64,000 nucleotides of DNA from Streptomyces sp. TRM49041. Its GTDB lineage: Bacteria; Actinomycetota; Actinomycetes; Streptomycetales; Streptomycetaceae. A program made the translations under genes and the position numbers. Below are positions 50,952 to 58,851 of the stretch, in pieces. Location: positions 149,512-213,511 of the forward strand of contig NZ_VSRY01000171.1 in assembly GCF_008271805.1 (NCBI RefSeq). Reading direction: 5' to 3'. Under the pieces are notes generated by a model that worked only from the letters and a program-made list of their open reading frames with translations, was not told the origin of the DNA and ran no database searches. The stretch's first letter is position 1. Every line of letters starts with the position of its first letter.

Positions 50952-51051
50952 GCGGTCATCGTATCGATTCCCGGTCCGCGGACCAGAGTGTGATCTCGCA
51001 TGCCGGACGATGTCGGCTCAGCATACGGATCCCGGCATTGTGCGTCGCAGG

Positions 51052-51474
51052 TCAGTGCGTCTCCACCACCTTGACCTCTTCCTCCGTGATCTCGCCGTCC
51101 ACGATACGGAAGGAGCGGAACTGGAAGGGTCCGGCGTCGTCGGTGTCGGCCGTGGAGACCAGGACGTAGTGCGCCTCGGGCTCGTTCGCGTACGAGATGT
51201 CGGTACGGGAGGGGTACGCCTCGGTCGCGGTGTGCGAGTGGTAGATGACGACCGGCTCCTCGTCGCGGTCGTCCATCTCGCGGTAGAGCTTCAGCAGGTC
51301 GCCCGAGTCGAACTCGTAGAACGTGGGTGAGCGGGCGGCGTTGAGCATCGGGATGAAACGCTCGGGGCGTCCGGAGCCGGCCGGGCCGGCGACCACGCCG
51401 CAGGCCTCGTCCGGGTGGTCGGCACGCGCGTGCGCGACGATCTGGTCGTACAGAGCCCGTGTGATGGTCAGCAT
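51052..51474 (-). CDS. mec: Mec: JAMM/M67 metallopeptidase releasing cysteine from CysO
   Basis: A 140-residue zinc peptidase. The JAMM motif is complete: YHSHTATEAYPSRTD gives His79, His81 and Asp92 with Ser89, and DEACGVVAG supplies the upstream acidic residue. It starts MLTITRALYDQIVAHA at 51474. In M. tuberculosis the homologue hydrolyses the CysO-cysteine adduct. Here the gene leads the cluster mec - leader peptide - cysO - cysM, so the three steps (carrier, synthase, release) are encoded together. Confidence 0.93.
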   Translation of the reverse strand: MLTITRALYDQIVAHARADHPDEACGVVAGPAGSGRPERFIPMLNAARSPTFYEFDSGDLLKLYREMDDRDEEPVVIYHSHTATEAYPSRTDISYANEPEAHYVLVSTADTDDAGPFQFRSFRIVDGEITEEEVKVVETH

Positions 51475-51494
51475 GGGGTTCAGGATAAGCAGAC

Positions 51495-51531
51495 GGGCCC
51501 GGCCGTACCGAGGAACGGTACGGCCGGGCCC
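51495..51531. terminator. Terminator between permease and mec
   Basis: A perfect 15-bp stem (GGGCCCGGCCGTACC with GGTACGGCCGGGCCC) around GAGGAAC. It ends the permease transcript and stands only 20 bp upstream of the mec start codon. Confidence 0.88.
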
Positions 51532-51563
51532 ACATGCTGGACGGAGCGCTGGATTCCGGGGGT

Positions 51564-53027
51564 TCAGCGACGCTTGAAGGCCGCTCCGCCCGGGTCGCGG
51601 CGGCTCGGGAAGAAGTACGCGACGCCCAGGATCAGCGCCCAGACCGGCGCGCAGTAGAGGGAGACGCGGGCGCTCTCGTCGACGGCCATCAGGACGATCA
51701 CCAGGCCGATGAACGCCAGCGCGAACAGGCTCGTCCAGGGGGCGCCCGGGGCCTTGAAGGAGGACTGCGGAAGCTCTCCGCGGTCGGCGCGCGTCCGGTA
51801 GCGGACATGGCTGACGAGGATCATCACCCAGGCCCACATGCCGGAGATCGTCGCGAAGGAGACCACCTTGTTGAAGGCGTCGCCGGGCCACCGGTAGTTG
51901 ATCCACACGCCGACGAGCATGAGGGCGGCGGAGAAGGTGGTGCCGACCAGCGGGGTGCCGGAGCGGGTCAGCCTGGTGAAGAGCTTCGGGCCCTGGCCGT
52001 TGAGGGCGAGGTCGCGGAGCATCCGGCCGGTGGAGTACATCCCGGAGTTGCAGGACGACAGGGCGGCGGTGAGGACCACGAAGTTCACGATCGCGGCGCC
52101 GACGCCGAGGCCCATCTTCTCGAAGGCGGCGACGAACGGGGACACGCCCGGCTGGAACTCGGTCCACGGCACGACGGACAGGATCATGATCAGCGCGCCG
52201 ACGTAGAAGACGGCGATCCGCCAGGGCACGGTGTTGACGGCCTTGGGGAGCGTCGTCTCGGGGTCCTTGGACTCGCCCGCCGTGACGCCGACCAACTCGA
52301 CGGCGAGGAAGGCGAACATGACGATCTGGAGGGTCATCAGCGTGCCGCCGACGCCGGTCGGGAAGAAGCCGCCGTGCGACCAGAGGTGGCTGACGGAGGC
52401 GGTGTCCCCGGCGTCGGAGAAGCCGAGCGTGAGGATGCCGGCGCAGATCAGGATCATGCCGATGATGGCGGTGACCTTGACCATCGAGAACCAGAACTCC
52501 AGCTCGCCGAAGAGCTTCACGGAGATCAGGTTCGCGCCGTACAGGATGACGGTGAAGACGAGCGCCGAGACCCACTGGGGGATGTTCCACCAGTACGTCA
52601 TATAGGTGGCGGCCGCGGTGACCTCGGTGATGCCGGTGACGACCCAGAAGAGCCAGTACGTCCAGCCCGTGACGAAGCCCGCGAACGGGCCGACGAACTC
52701 GCGGGCGTACTCCGAGAAGGAGCCGGACACCGGGCGGTACATGAGGAGTTCGCCCAGGGCCCGCATGATGAAGAAGATGACCAGGCCGGCGATGGCGTAC
52801 GCCAGGATCAGGCTGGGGCCGGCCTTGGATATGGCCTTGCCCGCGCCGAGGAAGAGCCCGGTGCCGATGGCCCCGCCGATGGCGATCATCTGGATCTGAC
52901 GGGCACCGAGCCCCCGCTGGTAGCCCTCGGCGGTGGCCTGGCCCGTTGCCTCTTCGGTGGCCCGGCCCGTTGCCCCGTCGGCGGCCTCGTCGCCGCTCCG
53001 GTCGTTCTCGACCTGCAGTGAGGTCAT
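51564..53027 (-). CDS. Amino acid permease (APC superfamily, AAT family)
   Basis: A 487-residue transporter with twelve predicted helices. The family opening RQIQMIAIGGAIGTGLFLGAGKA is followed by ALGELLMYRPVSGSFSEYA, FAFLAVELVGVTAGESKDPE and SSCNSGMYSTGRMLRDLA. This is the AAT group (GabP, AnsP, proline-specific and aromatic permeases), which imports amino acids with protons. Substrate is not resolvable. An unusual N-terminal repeat of TGxATEEATGQAT-type (about 18-36) precedes the first helix. Confidence 0.92.
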   Translation of the reverse strand: MTSLQVENDRSGDEAADGATGRATEEATGQATAEGYQRGLGARQIQMIAIGGAIGTGLFLGAGKAISKAGPSLILAYAIAGLVIFFIMRALGELLMYRPVSGSFSEYAREFVGPFAGFVTGWTYWLFWVVTGITEVTAAATYMTYWWNIPQWVSALVFTVILYGANLISVKLFGELEFWFSMVKVTAIIGMILICAGILTLGFSDAGDTASVSHLWSHGGFFPTGVGGTLMTLQIVMFAFLAVELVGVTAGESKDPETTLPKAVNTVPWRIAVFYVGALIMILSVVPWTEFQPGVSPFVAAFEKMGLGVGAAIVNFVVLTAALSSCNSGMYSTGRMLRDLALNGQGPKLFTRLTRSGTPLVGTTFSAALMLVGVWINYRWPGDAFNKVVSFATISGMWAWVMILVSHVRYRTRADRGELPQSSFKAPGAPWTSLFALAFIGLVIVLMAVDESARVSLYCAPVWALILGVAYFFPSRRDPGGAAFKRR

Positions 53028-53213
53028 GATTTCGCTGCGCCTTTCTCCACGCTGATCCCCCCGGACATGGCTGGAGTGCCGCCGGCGGTCGGCCGGCCGT
53101 GGCGCCCCCGGGACACATGGGTGGCGGTCCCGGGCGGTCGTGCAGATGTATCACGGCCGTACGCATATGGGACGAAGTGCCCTGTGAGCCGGCGCACAGG
53201 TGAAACATCACAA

Positions 53214-53244
53214 AGCCGCACCTCGCGGGGCGAAGGGTGCGGCT
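53214..53244. terminator. Nested hairpin in permease/symporter gap
   Basis: AGCCGCACC pairs with GGTGCGGCT, and an inner TCGC with GCGA. It could terminate the symporter transcript or lie in the promoter region of the permease. The 342-bp gap (53028-53369) otherwise holds the terminator at 53304 and an AT-richer patch CATTAACAGATCGTTATAC near 53247-53265. Confidence 0.55.
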
Positions 53245-53303
53245 GTCATTAACAGATCGTTATACGGAGTTGAGCGTCCGCTGAGCGAACACCCGGCGAA
53301 CGC

Positions 53304-53341
53304 GACGCCCCCCGCACCGGCGGACCGGTACGGGGGGCGTC
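53304..53341. terminator. Terminator of the alanine-type symporter gene
   Basis: GACGCCCCCCG plus ACCGG pair with CCGGT plus CGGGGGGCGTC, with one internal C/A mismatch and a CGGA loop. It lies 29 bp after the symporter stop. Confidence 0.85.
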
Positions 53342-53369
53342 GTGGCGTACTGAGCGGTGAGCGGCCCGG

Positions 53370-54884
53370 TCAGAGGGACTTGACCGGCTCCTCCTCGCGC
53401 TCCTCCGGCTCCTCGCCGGCGTCGCGGCGACGGACGAACTCCAGGAAGGAGTTGAGCTCCTTCTTGACGATCGGGGCCAGCAGGTACAGGCCGATGATGT
53501 TGACCACGGCCAGCAGGAAGAGCACCGAGTCGGCCAGGTCGATCAGCGTGCCCAGGGACATCAGGGAGCCGAGGACCACGAAGAGCGAGTAGATGACCTT
53601 GAAGGTGAGCTCGCTGGCCTTGCTGCGGCCGAACAGGTGCGTCCAGGCCTTGAGGCAGTAGTAGCCCCAGGTGATCATCGTGGAGAAGGCGAACAGCAGG
53701 ACCGCGAGGGTCAGCAGGTACGGGAACCACGGCATCACGGTGGCGAAGGCGTCCGACGTGATGGTGACACCGCCGATGCTCTCGCCCTCGCGGGCCTTCA
53801 GCCAGCTCTCGGGGCGCGCGATGACGATGGTCAGCGCGGTCATGGTGCAGATGACGACCGTGTCGATGAACGGCTCCAGCAGACCGACCAGGCCCTCGCT
53901 CGCGGGGTGCTTGGTCTTCACCGCGGAGTGTGCGATCGGGGCGGAGCCCAGACCGGCCTCGTTGGAGAAGGCGGCGCGCTTGAAGCCGATGATCAGGGCA
54001 CCGATGACACCACCGGCGACACCGGTCGGGCTGAACGCCTCGGAGACGATCGTGGAGACGGCGGACGGCAGCGCGGTGACGTTGGTCAGGATGACGACCA
54101 GGCAGGCCAGGATGTACATGATCGCCATGGCCGGAACCAGACGGCTGGTGACCGAGGCGACGGAGCGGAGGCCGCCGAGGAGGACCAGGCCGACGAGGGC
54201 GGCGATCAGCAGGCCGAAGAACAGCGCGTACGTGGAGGAGCCGCCGCCGGTGACGGACGCCAGCTGCGTGTAGCTCTGGTTGGCCTGGAAGAGGTTGCCG
54301 CCGAAGAGGCCGAAGAACAGGACCATGACGGCCGAGGCGATGGCGAGCACCTTGCCCGCGGTCTTGGCGCCCTCACCGAAGCGGTCGACGAGACCCTTGC
54401 GGAGGTAGTGCATCGGGCCACCGGAGACGGTGCCGTCCTCGTGCACCTCGCGGTACTTCACACCGAGGGTGACCTCGACGAACTTCGACGCCATGCCCAG
54501 CAGACCACAGAGGATCATCCAGAACGTGGCGCCGGGGCCGCCGATGGAGACGGCGACGGCCACACCGGCGATGTTGCCGAGACCGACGGTGCCGGAGACG
54601 GCGGCGGTCAGCGCCTGGAAGTGGTTGACCTCACCGGTCGACCCCTTCTCGTCGTACTTGCCGCGTACGACGTTGACCGCGAGCTTGAACTTGCGGAACT
54701 GGACGAACCCGAACCAGCCGGTGAACACCAGACCAGCGACAACGAGCCAGGCGACGATGAGCGGGAGCTCGGTGCCACCTACGGGGACCGAGTAGAAGAC
54801 GATCTCGCCGAGCCCCTTGGAGATGGGTTCGAAGAACTCGCTGACACTTTTGTCGATGTTTGCGGTGATGGAGTCGAGTGACAT
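53370..54884 (-). CDS. Alanine/glycine:cation symporter (AGCS family)
   Basis: A 504-residue transporter with about ten to eleven helices. Family marks: VNHFQALTAAVSGTVGLGNIAGVA, GGPGATFWMILCGLLGM, FVEVTLGVKYREVHEDG, GPMHYLRKG and KRAAFSNEAGLGSAPIAHSA. AGCS proteins import alanine or glycine with Na+ (or H+). GAGGT precedes the ATG at 54884. A basic/acidic C-terminal tail with GEEPEEREEEPV ends the protein. Confidence 0.95.
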   Translation of the reverse strand: MSLDSITANIDKSVSEFFEPISKGLGEIVFYSVPVGGTELPLIVAWLVVAGLVFTGWFGFVQFRKFKLAVNVVRGKYDEKGSTGEVNHFQALTAAVSGTVGLGNIAGVAVAVSIGGPGATFWMILCGLLGMASKFVEVTLGVKYREVHEDGTVSGGPMHYLRKGLVDRFGEGAKTAGKVLAIASAVMVLFFGLFGGNLFQANQSYTQLASVTGGGSSTYALFFGLLIAALVGLVLLGGLRSVASVTSRLVPAMAIMYILACLVVILTNVTALPSAVSTIVSEAFSPTGVAGGVIGALIIGFKRAAFSNEAGLGSAPIAHSAVKTKHPASEGLVGLLEPFIDTVVICTMTALTIVIARPESWLKAREGESIGGVTITSDAFATVMPWFPYLLTLAVLLFAFSTMITWGYYCLKAWTHLFGRSKASELTFKVIYSLFVVLGSLMSLGTLIDLADSVLFLLAVVNIIGLYLLAPIVKKELNSFLEFVRRRDAGEEPEEREEEPVKSL

Positions 54885-55320
54885 CTGACTACCTCAATGG
54901 CGCAGGGGATCTGCTGGCAGGGCACAGCAGTGAGGGGTGCGGTTGAGCGAACGCCGTTGTCCGATCCGGCGATGTGCCACCCCGTCGGCCGCGGACTCGG
55001 ACGACGTGGGTCACACAGGTGGTGCGGAGTGGCTGGAACCGATCCACTCACTCCACGGCACGGCTGGGGGCCCCGCTGTGGAGTTGCGAAGTTTTACCAC
55101 GTGTTTCACTGATCGTTGCGTGATGCGGGTCACACAATGTCGGGTCGAAGCGGCCCGGGGGAAGAGAAGTGCAGGAGCGGTGATGCGATCGTTATGCGGA
55201 ATCCGTAGTTCGCTGAGCGGACGCCGCGGCGGGCTGGATTTCCGTGTAGCGGACGGCCCTGGCCTGCACCTATTACGGCGCGTCATGGCGCACGAGGGCC
55301 CCACTCCCGCCCGCGGGAGG
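54885..55320. other. 436-bp promoter region of the symporter gene
   Basis: No gene is supported here. It contains the Crp-like site at 55120 and three short GATCGTT-type elements (near 55111 and 55186, with a further one near 53255 on the other side of the symporter gene). The symporter promoter, read leftward, must lie here, and the length suggests more than one regulator. Confidence 0.5.
55120..55133. promoter_or_regulatory. Candidate Crp-binding site upstream of symporter
   Basis: GTGATGCGGGTCAC fits the Streptomyces Crp pattern GTG-N6-GNCAC and is the GTGA-N6-TCAC palindrome. It lies 236 bp upstream of the symporter ATG. Assignment is by motif only. Confidence 0.4.
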
Positions 55321-55929
55321 CTACGGCAGGAGTGTTTCGACGAGAGTCTCCTGAAGTGCGCCCAGCCACAAGTAGGCCATCACCATCGGTTTGCGCGGAT
55401 CCGAGTCGGGCAGCCGGTAGAGGTCGCTGCTCTCGTCCTCGTCGGTGACCTCCAGCCTGGTCCCGATGGTGAGACGGAGGTCGTTGAGCGCGCCGAGCCA
55501 GTGGCGTGATTCGTCGGTCGTGAGTTCCAGACGGCCCCCTTCCTGCCCGCGCGCCGCCAGAGCGTCCAGGCCGCGTACGACGGTGAGCACGTCCTCGCGC
55601 TTGCGGGCGCGCAGATCGTTCTCGGTGAAGCGGCGGAACTCGGCGGAGGCGGCGCGGAGCTCCTCCTCCTTGGCGGCGTCGCCGTCGCCGTCCGCGTCCG
55701 GGTCGCCGTACGCGTCGGGGAAGAGGCGCGCGAGCGCCGGGTCGGACGGCGGCTCGCTGGGGCCGTCCTGGAAGAGCGCGGCGAGCGGGTCCTCGCCCTT
55801 GGCGGGCTCGTCGCCGGGGCCGATCAGCTCCAGCATCTGGACGGCCAGCGAGCGCAGGATGGAGATCTCGACCTCGTCGAGCGGGACGGCCGCGCCGCCG
55901 CCGGGCAGCGCCTCGAAGTGCCCGCTCAT
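55321..55929 (-). CDS. DUF2017 protein
   Basis: A 202-residue cytoplasmic, acidic, helical protein: EVEISILRSLAVQMLELIG, DPALARLFPDAYGD, FRRFTENDLRARKREDVLTVVRGLDAL and a C-terminal AYLWLGALQETLVE helix. DUF2017 genes almost always follow clpS in actinobacteria. The ATG at 55929 overlaps the clpS stop (TGATG), so translation is coupled. A role in ClpS/Clp-protease adaptor function is suggested by context only. Confidence 0.9.
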   Translation of the reverse strand: MSGHFEALPGGGAAVPLDEVEISILRSLAVQMLELIGPGDEPAKGEDPLAALFQDGPSEPPSDPALARLFPDAYGDPDADGDGDAAKEEELRAASAEFRRFTENDLRARKREDVLTVVRGLDALAARGQEGGRLELTTDESRHWLGALNDLRLTIGTRLEVTDEDESSDLYRLPDSDPRKPMVMAYLWLGALQETLVETLLP

Positions 55930-56243
55930 CAGCCGCGGTCCTGGGAGAGCGTCGCCCACAGGCCGTATCCGTGCATCGCCTGCACGTCGCGCTCCATCTC
56001 CTCGCGGGTACCGCTGGAGACCACGGCCCGGCCCTTGTGGTGCACGTCGAGCATCAGTTTGTGCGCCTTGTCCTTGGAGTAGCCGAAGTACGTCTGGAAG
56101 ACATACGTCACATAGCTCATGAGGTTGACCGGGTCGTTGTGGACGATCGTCACCCACGGCACGTCGGGTTCGGTCACGGCGAAGTTCTCTTCGGCCGGTG
56201 CCGTTCGTTCGATCTCTACGGGAGCAACACTCACCCGGTCCAT
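55929..56243 (-). CDS. clpS: ATP-dependent Clp protease adaptor ClpS
   Basis: A 104-residue adaptor (ATG 56243, or GTG 56234). The core shows VTIVHNDPVNLMSYVTYVFQ (HND N-degron pocket), FGYSKDKAHKLMLDVHHKGRAVV and EEMERDVQAMHGYGLWATL. ClpS delivers N-end-rule substrates to the ClpC/ClpP protease and alters its choice of substrate. It is divergent from the nicotinate phosphoribosyltransferase gene (77-bp gap). Confidence 0.96.
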   Translation of the reverse strand: MDRVSVAPVEIERTAPAEENFAVTEPDVPWVTIVHNDPVNLMSYVTYVFQTYFGYSKDKAHKLMLDVHHKGRAVVSSGTREEMERDVQAMHGYGLWATLSQDRG

Positions 56244-56319
56244 GCTGCCACTGAGGGTGGGGGGCCGCACAAACCGAGAAATCGTCACTCTGACGAGTAT
56301 TGGGGGTACGATTCCTGGC

Positions 56320-57660
56320 ATGAACGCTGCGGACCTAGGGCTTCCGGTGGCTGTGCCGTCCACCGCGCTCTTCACCGACCAGTACGAGCTGACCATGCTC
56401 CAGGCCGCCCTCAGGGGTGGCACCGCCGACCGGCGCTCGGTCTTCGAGGTCTTCACCCGGCGGCTCCCCGAGGGCCGGCGGTACGGAGTCGTGGCCGGCA
56501 CCGGCCGCGTCCTGGACGCCGTGGAGAACTTCCGCTTCGACCCGGACGTGCTGGGCTTCCTGCGCGAGCGGGGCATCGTCGACGAGGCGACGCTCGCCTG
56601 GCTGGCGGAGTACCGCTTCAGCGGGGACATCTGGGGCTACCCGGAGGGCGAGGTCTACTTCCCGGGCTCGCCGGTCCTGCGGGTCGAGGGCACCTTCGCG
56701 GAGTGCGTCCTGCTCGAGACGGTGATCCTCTCCATCCTCAACCACGACTCGGCGATCGCCGCGGCCGCGTCCCGGATGTCGGCGGCGGCCGGCGGGCGCG
56801 GACTGATCGAGATGGGCGCCCGCCGTACGCACGAGCTGGCCGCGGTGGCCGCGGCGCGGGCCGCGTACGTGGGCGGCTTCGACTCGACGTCCGACCTGGC
56901 GGCGGGGTTCCGGTACGGCCTCCCGACCGTGGGCACGTCCGCCCACGCCTTCATCCTTCTGCACGACACCGAGCGGGACGCGTTCCGGGTGCAGGTGGAC
57001 TCGCTCGGGCGGGGCACGACGCTGCTCGTCGACACATACGACGTGGCCGAGGCGGTGCGGGCCGCGGTGGAGGTGGCCGGGCCCGGGCTGGGCGCGGTGC
57101 GCGTCGACTCGGGAGACCTGCTGCTGGTCGCGCACCGGGTGCGGCAGCAGCTGGACGAGCTGGGGGCGCGGGACACACGGATCGTCGTCACCTCGGACCT
57201 GGACGAGTACGCGATCGCCTCGCTGGCGGCGGCGCCGGTGGACGCGTACGGGGTGGGGACGCAGCTGGTGACCGGGAGCGGCCACCCGACCTGCTCGATG
57301 GTCTACAAGCTGGTCGCCCGGGCGGACTCGGCGGACCTCGCCGCGCCGCTGCGGCCGGTCGCGAAGAGGTCCCTCGGCGGGAAGGCGTCCGTCGGGGGCC
57401 GGAAGTGGGCCGCCCGGCGGGTGGACGCCGACGGGGTCGCCGAGGCGGAGGTCGTGGGCACCGGGACGATGCCGCCCGAGCTGGTCGAGCGCCGGCTGCA
57501 GGCCCGGCTGGTCAAGTCCGGCGAGGTCGTCGCGCGCGAACCGCTGGAGGCGGCGCGGACCCGGCACATCGCCGCGCGGGCGGGGCTGCCGCTGTCCGCC
57601 GTCCAGCTGTCGCGTGGGGAGCCCGTCATCACCACGGAGTACGTCGCGGGGGCGTCGTAG
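56320..57660 (+). CDS. pncB: Nicotinate phosphoribosyltransferase
   Basis: A 446-residue NAD-salvage enzyme. Markers: STALFTDQYELTMLQAAL, FEVFTRRLPEGRRYGVVAG, LSILNHDSAIAAAASRM, the catalytic-His region ARRTHELAAVAAAR, VGTSAHAFILLH, DSLGRGTTLLVDTYD, VRVDSGDLL and YGVGTQLVTGSGHPTCSMVYKLV. It forms nicotinate mononucleotide from nicotinate and PRPP. TACGAT 7 nt before the ATG suggests a leaderless or very short leader transcript. The nicotinamidase gene follows. Confidence 0.95.
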   Translation: MNAADLGLPVAVPSTALFTDQYELTMLQAALRGGTADRRSVFEVFTRRLPEGRRYGVVAGTGRVLDAVENFRFDPDVLGFLRERGIVDEATLAWLAEYRFSGDIWGYPEGEVYFPGSPVLRVEGTFAECVLLETVILSILNHDSAIAAAASRMSAAAGGRGLIEMGARRTHELAAVAAARAAYVGGFDSTSDLAAGFRYGLPTVGTSAHAFILLHDTERDAFRVQVDSLGRGTTLLVDTYDVAEAVRAAVEVAGPGLGAVRVDSGDLLLVAHRVRQQLDELGARDTRIVVTSDLDEYAIASLAAAPVDAYGVGTQLVTGSGHPTCSMVYKLVARADSADLAAPLRPVAKRSLGGKASVGGRKWAARRVDADGVAEAEVVGTGTMPPELVERRLQARLVKSGEVVAREPLEAARTRHIAARAGLPLSAVQLSRGEPVITTEYVAGAS

Positions 57661-57776
57661 CGGAACGCCCTGCCACAGCGGGATGCGCCCCCTCCCGCTG
57701 GGTGCGGGAAGTCTCTACGCTCGACACCATCCCCACTCCCGACCACCGACCGCTCCCCCACCGAAGGACAACCGCC

Positions 57777-58364
57777 ATGCACCGCGCATTGATCGTCGTC
57801 GACGTTCAGAACGACTTCTGCGAGGGCGGCAGCCTCGCGGTGGCGGGGGGCGCGGATGTCGCCGCCGCCATCACGGACCTGGTGGGCGAGACCGCCGGGG
57901 TCGTGTACCAGCACGTCGTCGCCACCCGGGACCACCACATCGATCCGGGCGACCACTTCGCCGACCGCCCGGACTTCGTCCGCTCCTGGCCGCCGCACTG
58001 CGTCGCCGGCACCGAGGGCGTCGGGTTCCATCCGAACTTCGCGCCCGCCGTCGCCTCCGGTGCCATCGACGCCGTGTTCGACAAGGGCGCCTACTCCGCC
58101 GCGTACAGCGGCTTCGAGGGCACCGACGAGAACGACGTCTCCCTCGCCGACTGGCTGCGGGCCCACGACGTGACCGAGGTGGACGTCGTGGGGATCGCCA
58201 CCGACCACTGTGTGCGGGCGACCGCGCTGGACGCCGTCGCCGAGGGGTTCCGGACGCAGGTACTGCTGGACCTCACGGCCGGGGTCGGCGAGGAGAGCAC
58301 TCAGCGAGCGCTTGAGGAGCTCCGGGCGGCCGGGGTGGAGCTCAGCGGCAAGCCGGTCGTCTGA
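57777..58364 (+). CDS. pncA: Nicotinamidase (isochorismatase fold)
   Basis: A 195-residue cysteine hydrolase. The triad is visible as Asp9 (ALIVVDVQNDFCEGG), Lys103 (VFDKGAYSAAY) and Cys145 (ATDHCVRATAL), with the metal-binding ATRDHHID segment. It deamidates nicotinamide to nicotinate, the substrate of the upstream phosphoribosyltransferase, so the pair forms the Preiss-Handler salvage route. The ATG at 57777 follows GAAGGACAACC. Confidence 0.94.
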   Translation: MHRALIVVDVQNDFCEGGSLAVAGGADVAAAITDLVGETAGVVYQHVVATRDHHIDPGDHFADRPDFVRSWPPHCVAGTEGVGFHPNFAPAVASGAIDAVFDKGAYSAAYSGFEGTDENDVSLADWLRAHDVTEVDVVGIATDHCVRATALDAVAEGFRTQVLLDLTAGVGEESTQRALEELRAAGVELSGKPVV

Positions 58365-58365
58365 G

Positions 58366-58423
58366 GACGCCACGCGGCGCCGCGTGGTGCCGCGCGGCAC
58401 CGCGTGGCGAGCCGCGTGGCGTC
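58366..58423. terminator. Inverted-repeat terminator after pncA
   Basis: GACGCCACGCGGC (58366-58378) pairs with GCCGCGTGGCGTC (58411-58423). The intervening bases are further short GC-rich inverted copies. It sits between convergent genes. Confidence 0.75.
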
Positions 58424-58431
58424 AGGGGCCT

Positions 58432-58728
58432 CTACGGCTGCAACAGCGCCCGTATCGGGTGCCACAGCTCCTGCGCGCTGCTCGGCGCCGTGCGCCACAG
58501 GAGGCCGTCGGGGTGGTGCAGGACCGCGGTGATCTCGTCCGGGGTGGGGGGATGGGTGTTGCCGCGCAGGTAGACACGCAGCCCCAGGTTCCTCAGACGG
58601 GTCAGCGCCCTCGGGCGGTTACCCGCGTGGACCAGGATCCTCACCTCGCCGACCCCCGCCGGATTCGGCAGGCTCAGCGCGACCACCACGCTGCCGCCGG
58701 GCAACTTGCAGAAACCACCACCGGGCAT
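58432..58728 (-). CDS. Conserved hypothetical protein
   Basis: A 98-residue protein starting MPGGGFCKLPGG at 58728. It has an alternating strand-helix layout (SVVVALSLPN, EVRILVHAGNRPRALTRLRNLGLRVYLRGN, TPDEITAVLHHPDGLLWR). The LVHAGNRPRALTRLRNLG part resembles uncharacterised Streptomyces proteins. No catalytic motif is visible. It lies alone between the pncA terminator and the protease terminator. Confidence 0.72.
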   Translation of the reverse strand: MPGGGFCKLPGGSVVVALSLPNPAGVGEVRILVHAGNRPRALTRLRNLGLRVYLRGNTHPPTPDEITAVLHHPDGLLWRTAPSSAQELWHPIRALLQP

Positions 58729-58788
58729 GGCTGAGCGCTCCCCCGTGAGACGTGTGTCAATAAGAGTCGGTCAGGTGCACCTAAACAC

Positions 58789-58825
58789 GATCGGCCGCCG
58801 CCCCGCTAGGGGGCGACGGCCGATC
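58789..58825 (-). terminator. Terminator of the M6 protease gene
   Basis: A 16-bp stem (GATCGGCCG-CCGCCCC with GGGGCGACGGCCGATC, one mismatch) 26 bp past the protease stop. It ends the leftward protease transcript. Confidence 0.85.
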
Positions 58826-58851
58826 AAGCTATGACCTGCGGTTTTACCGAT

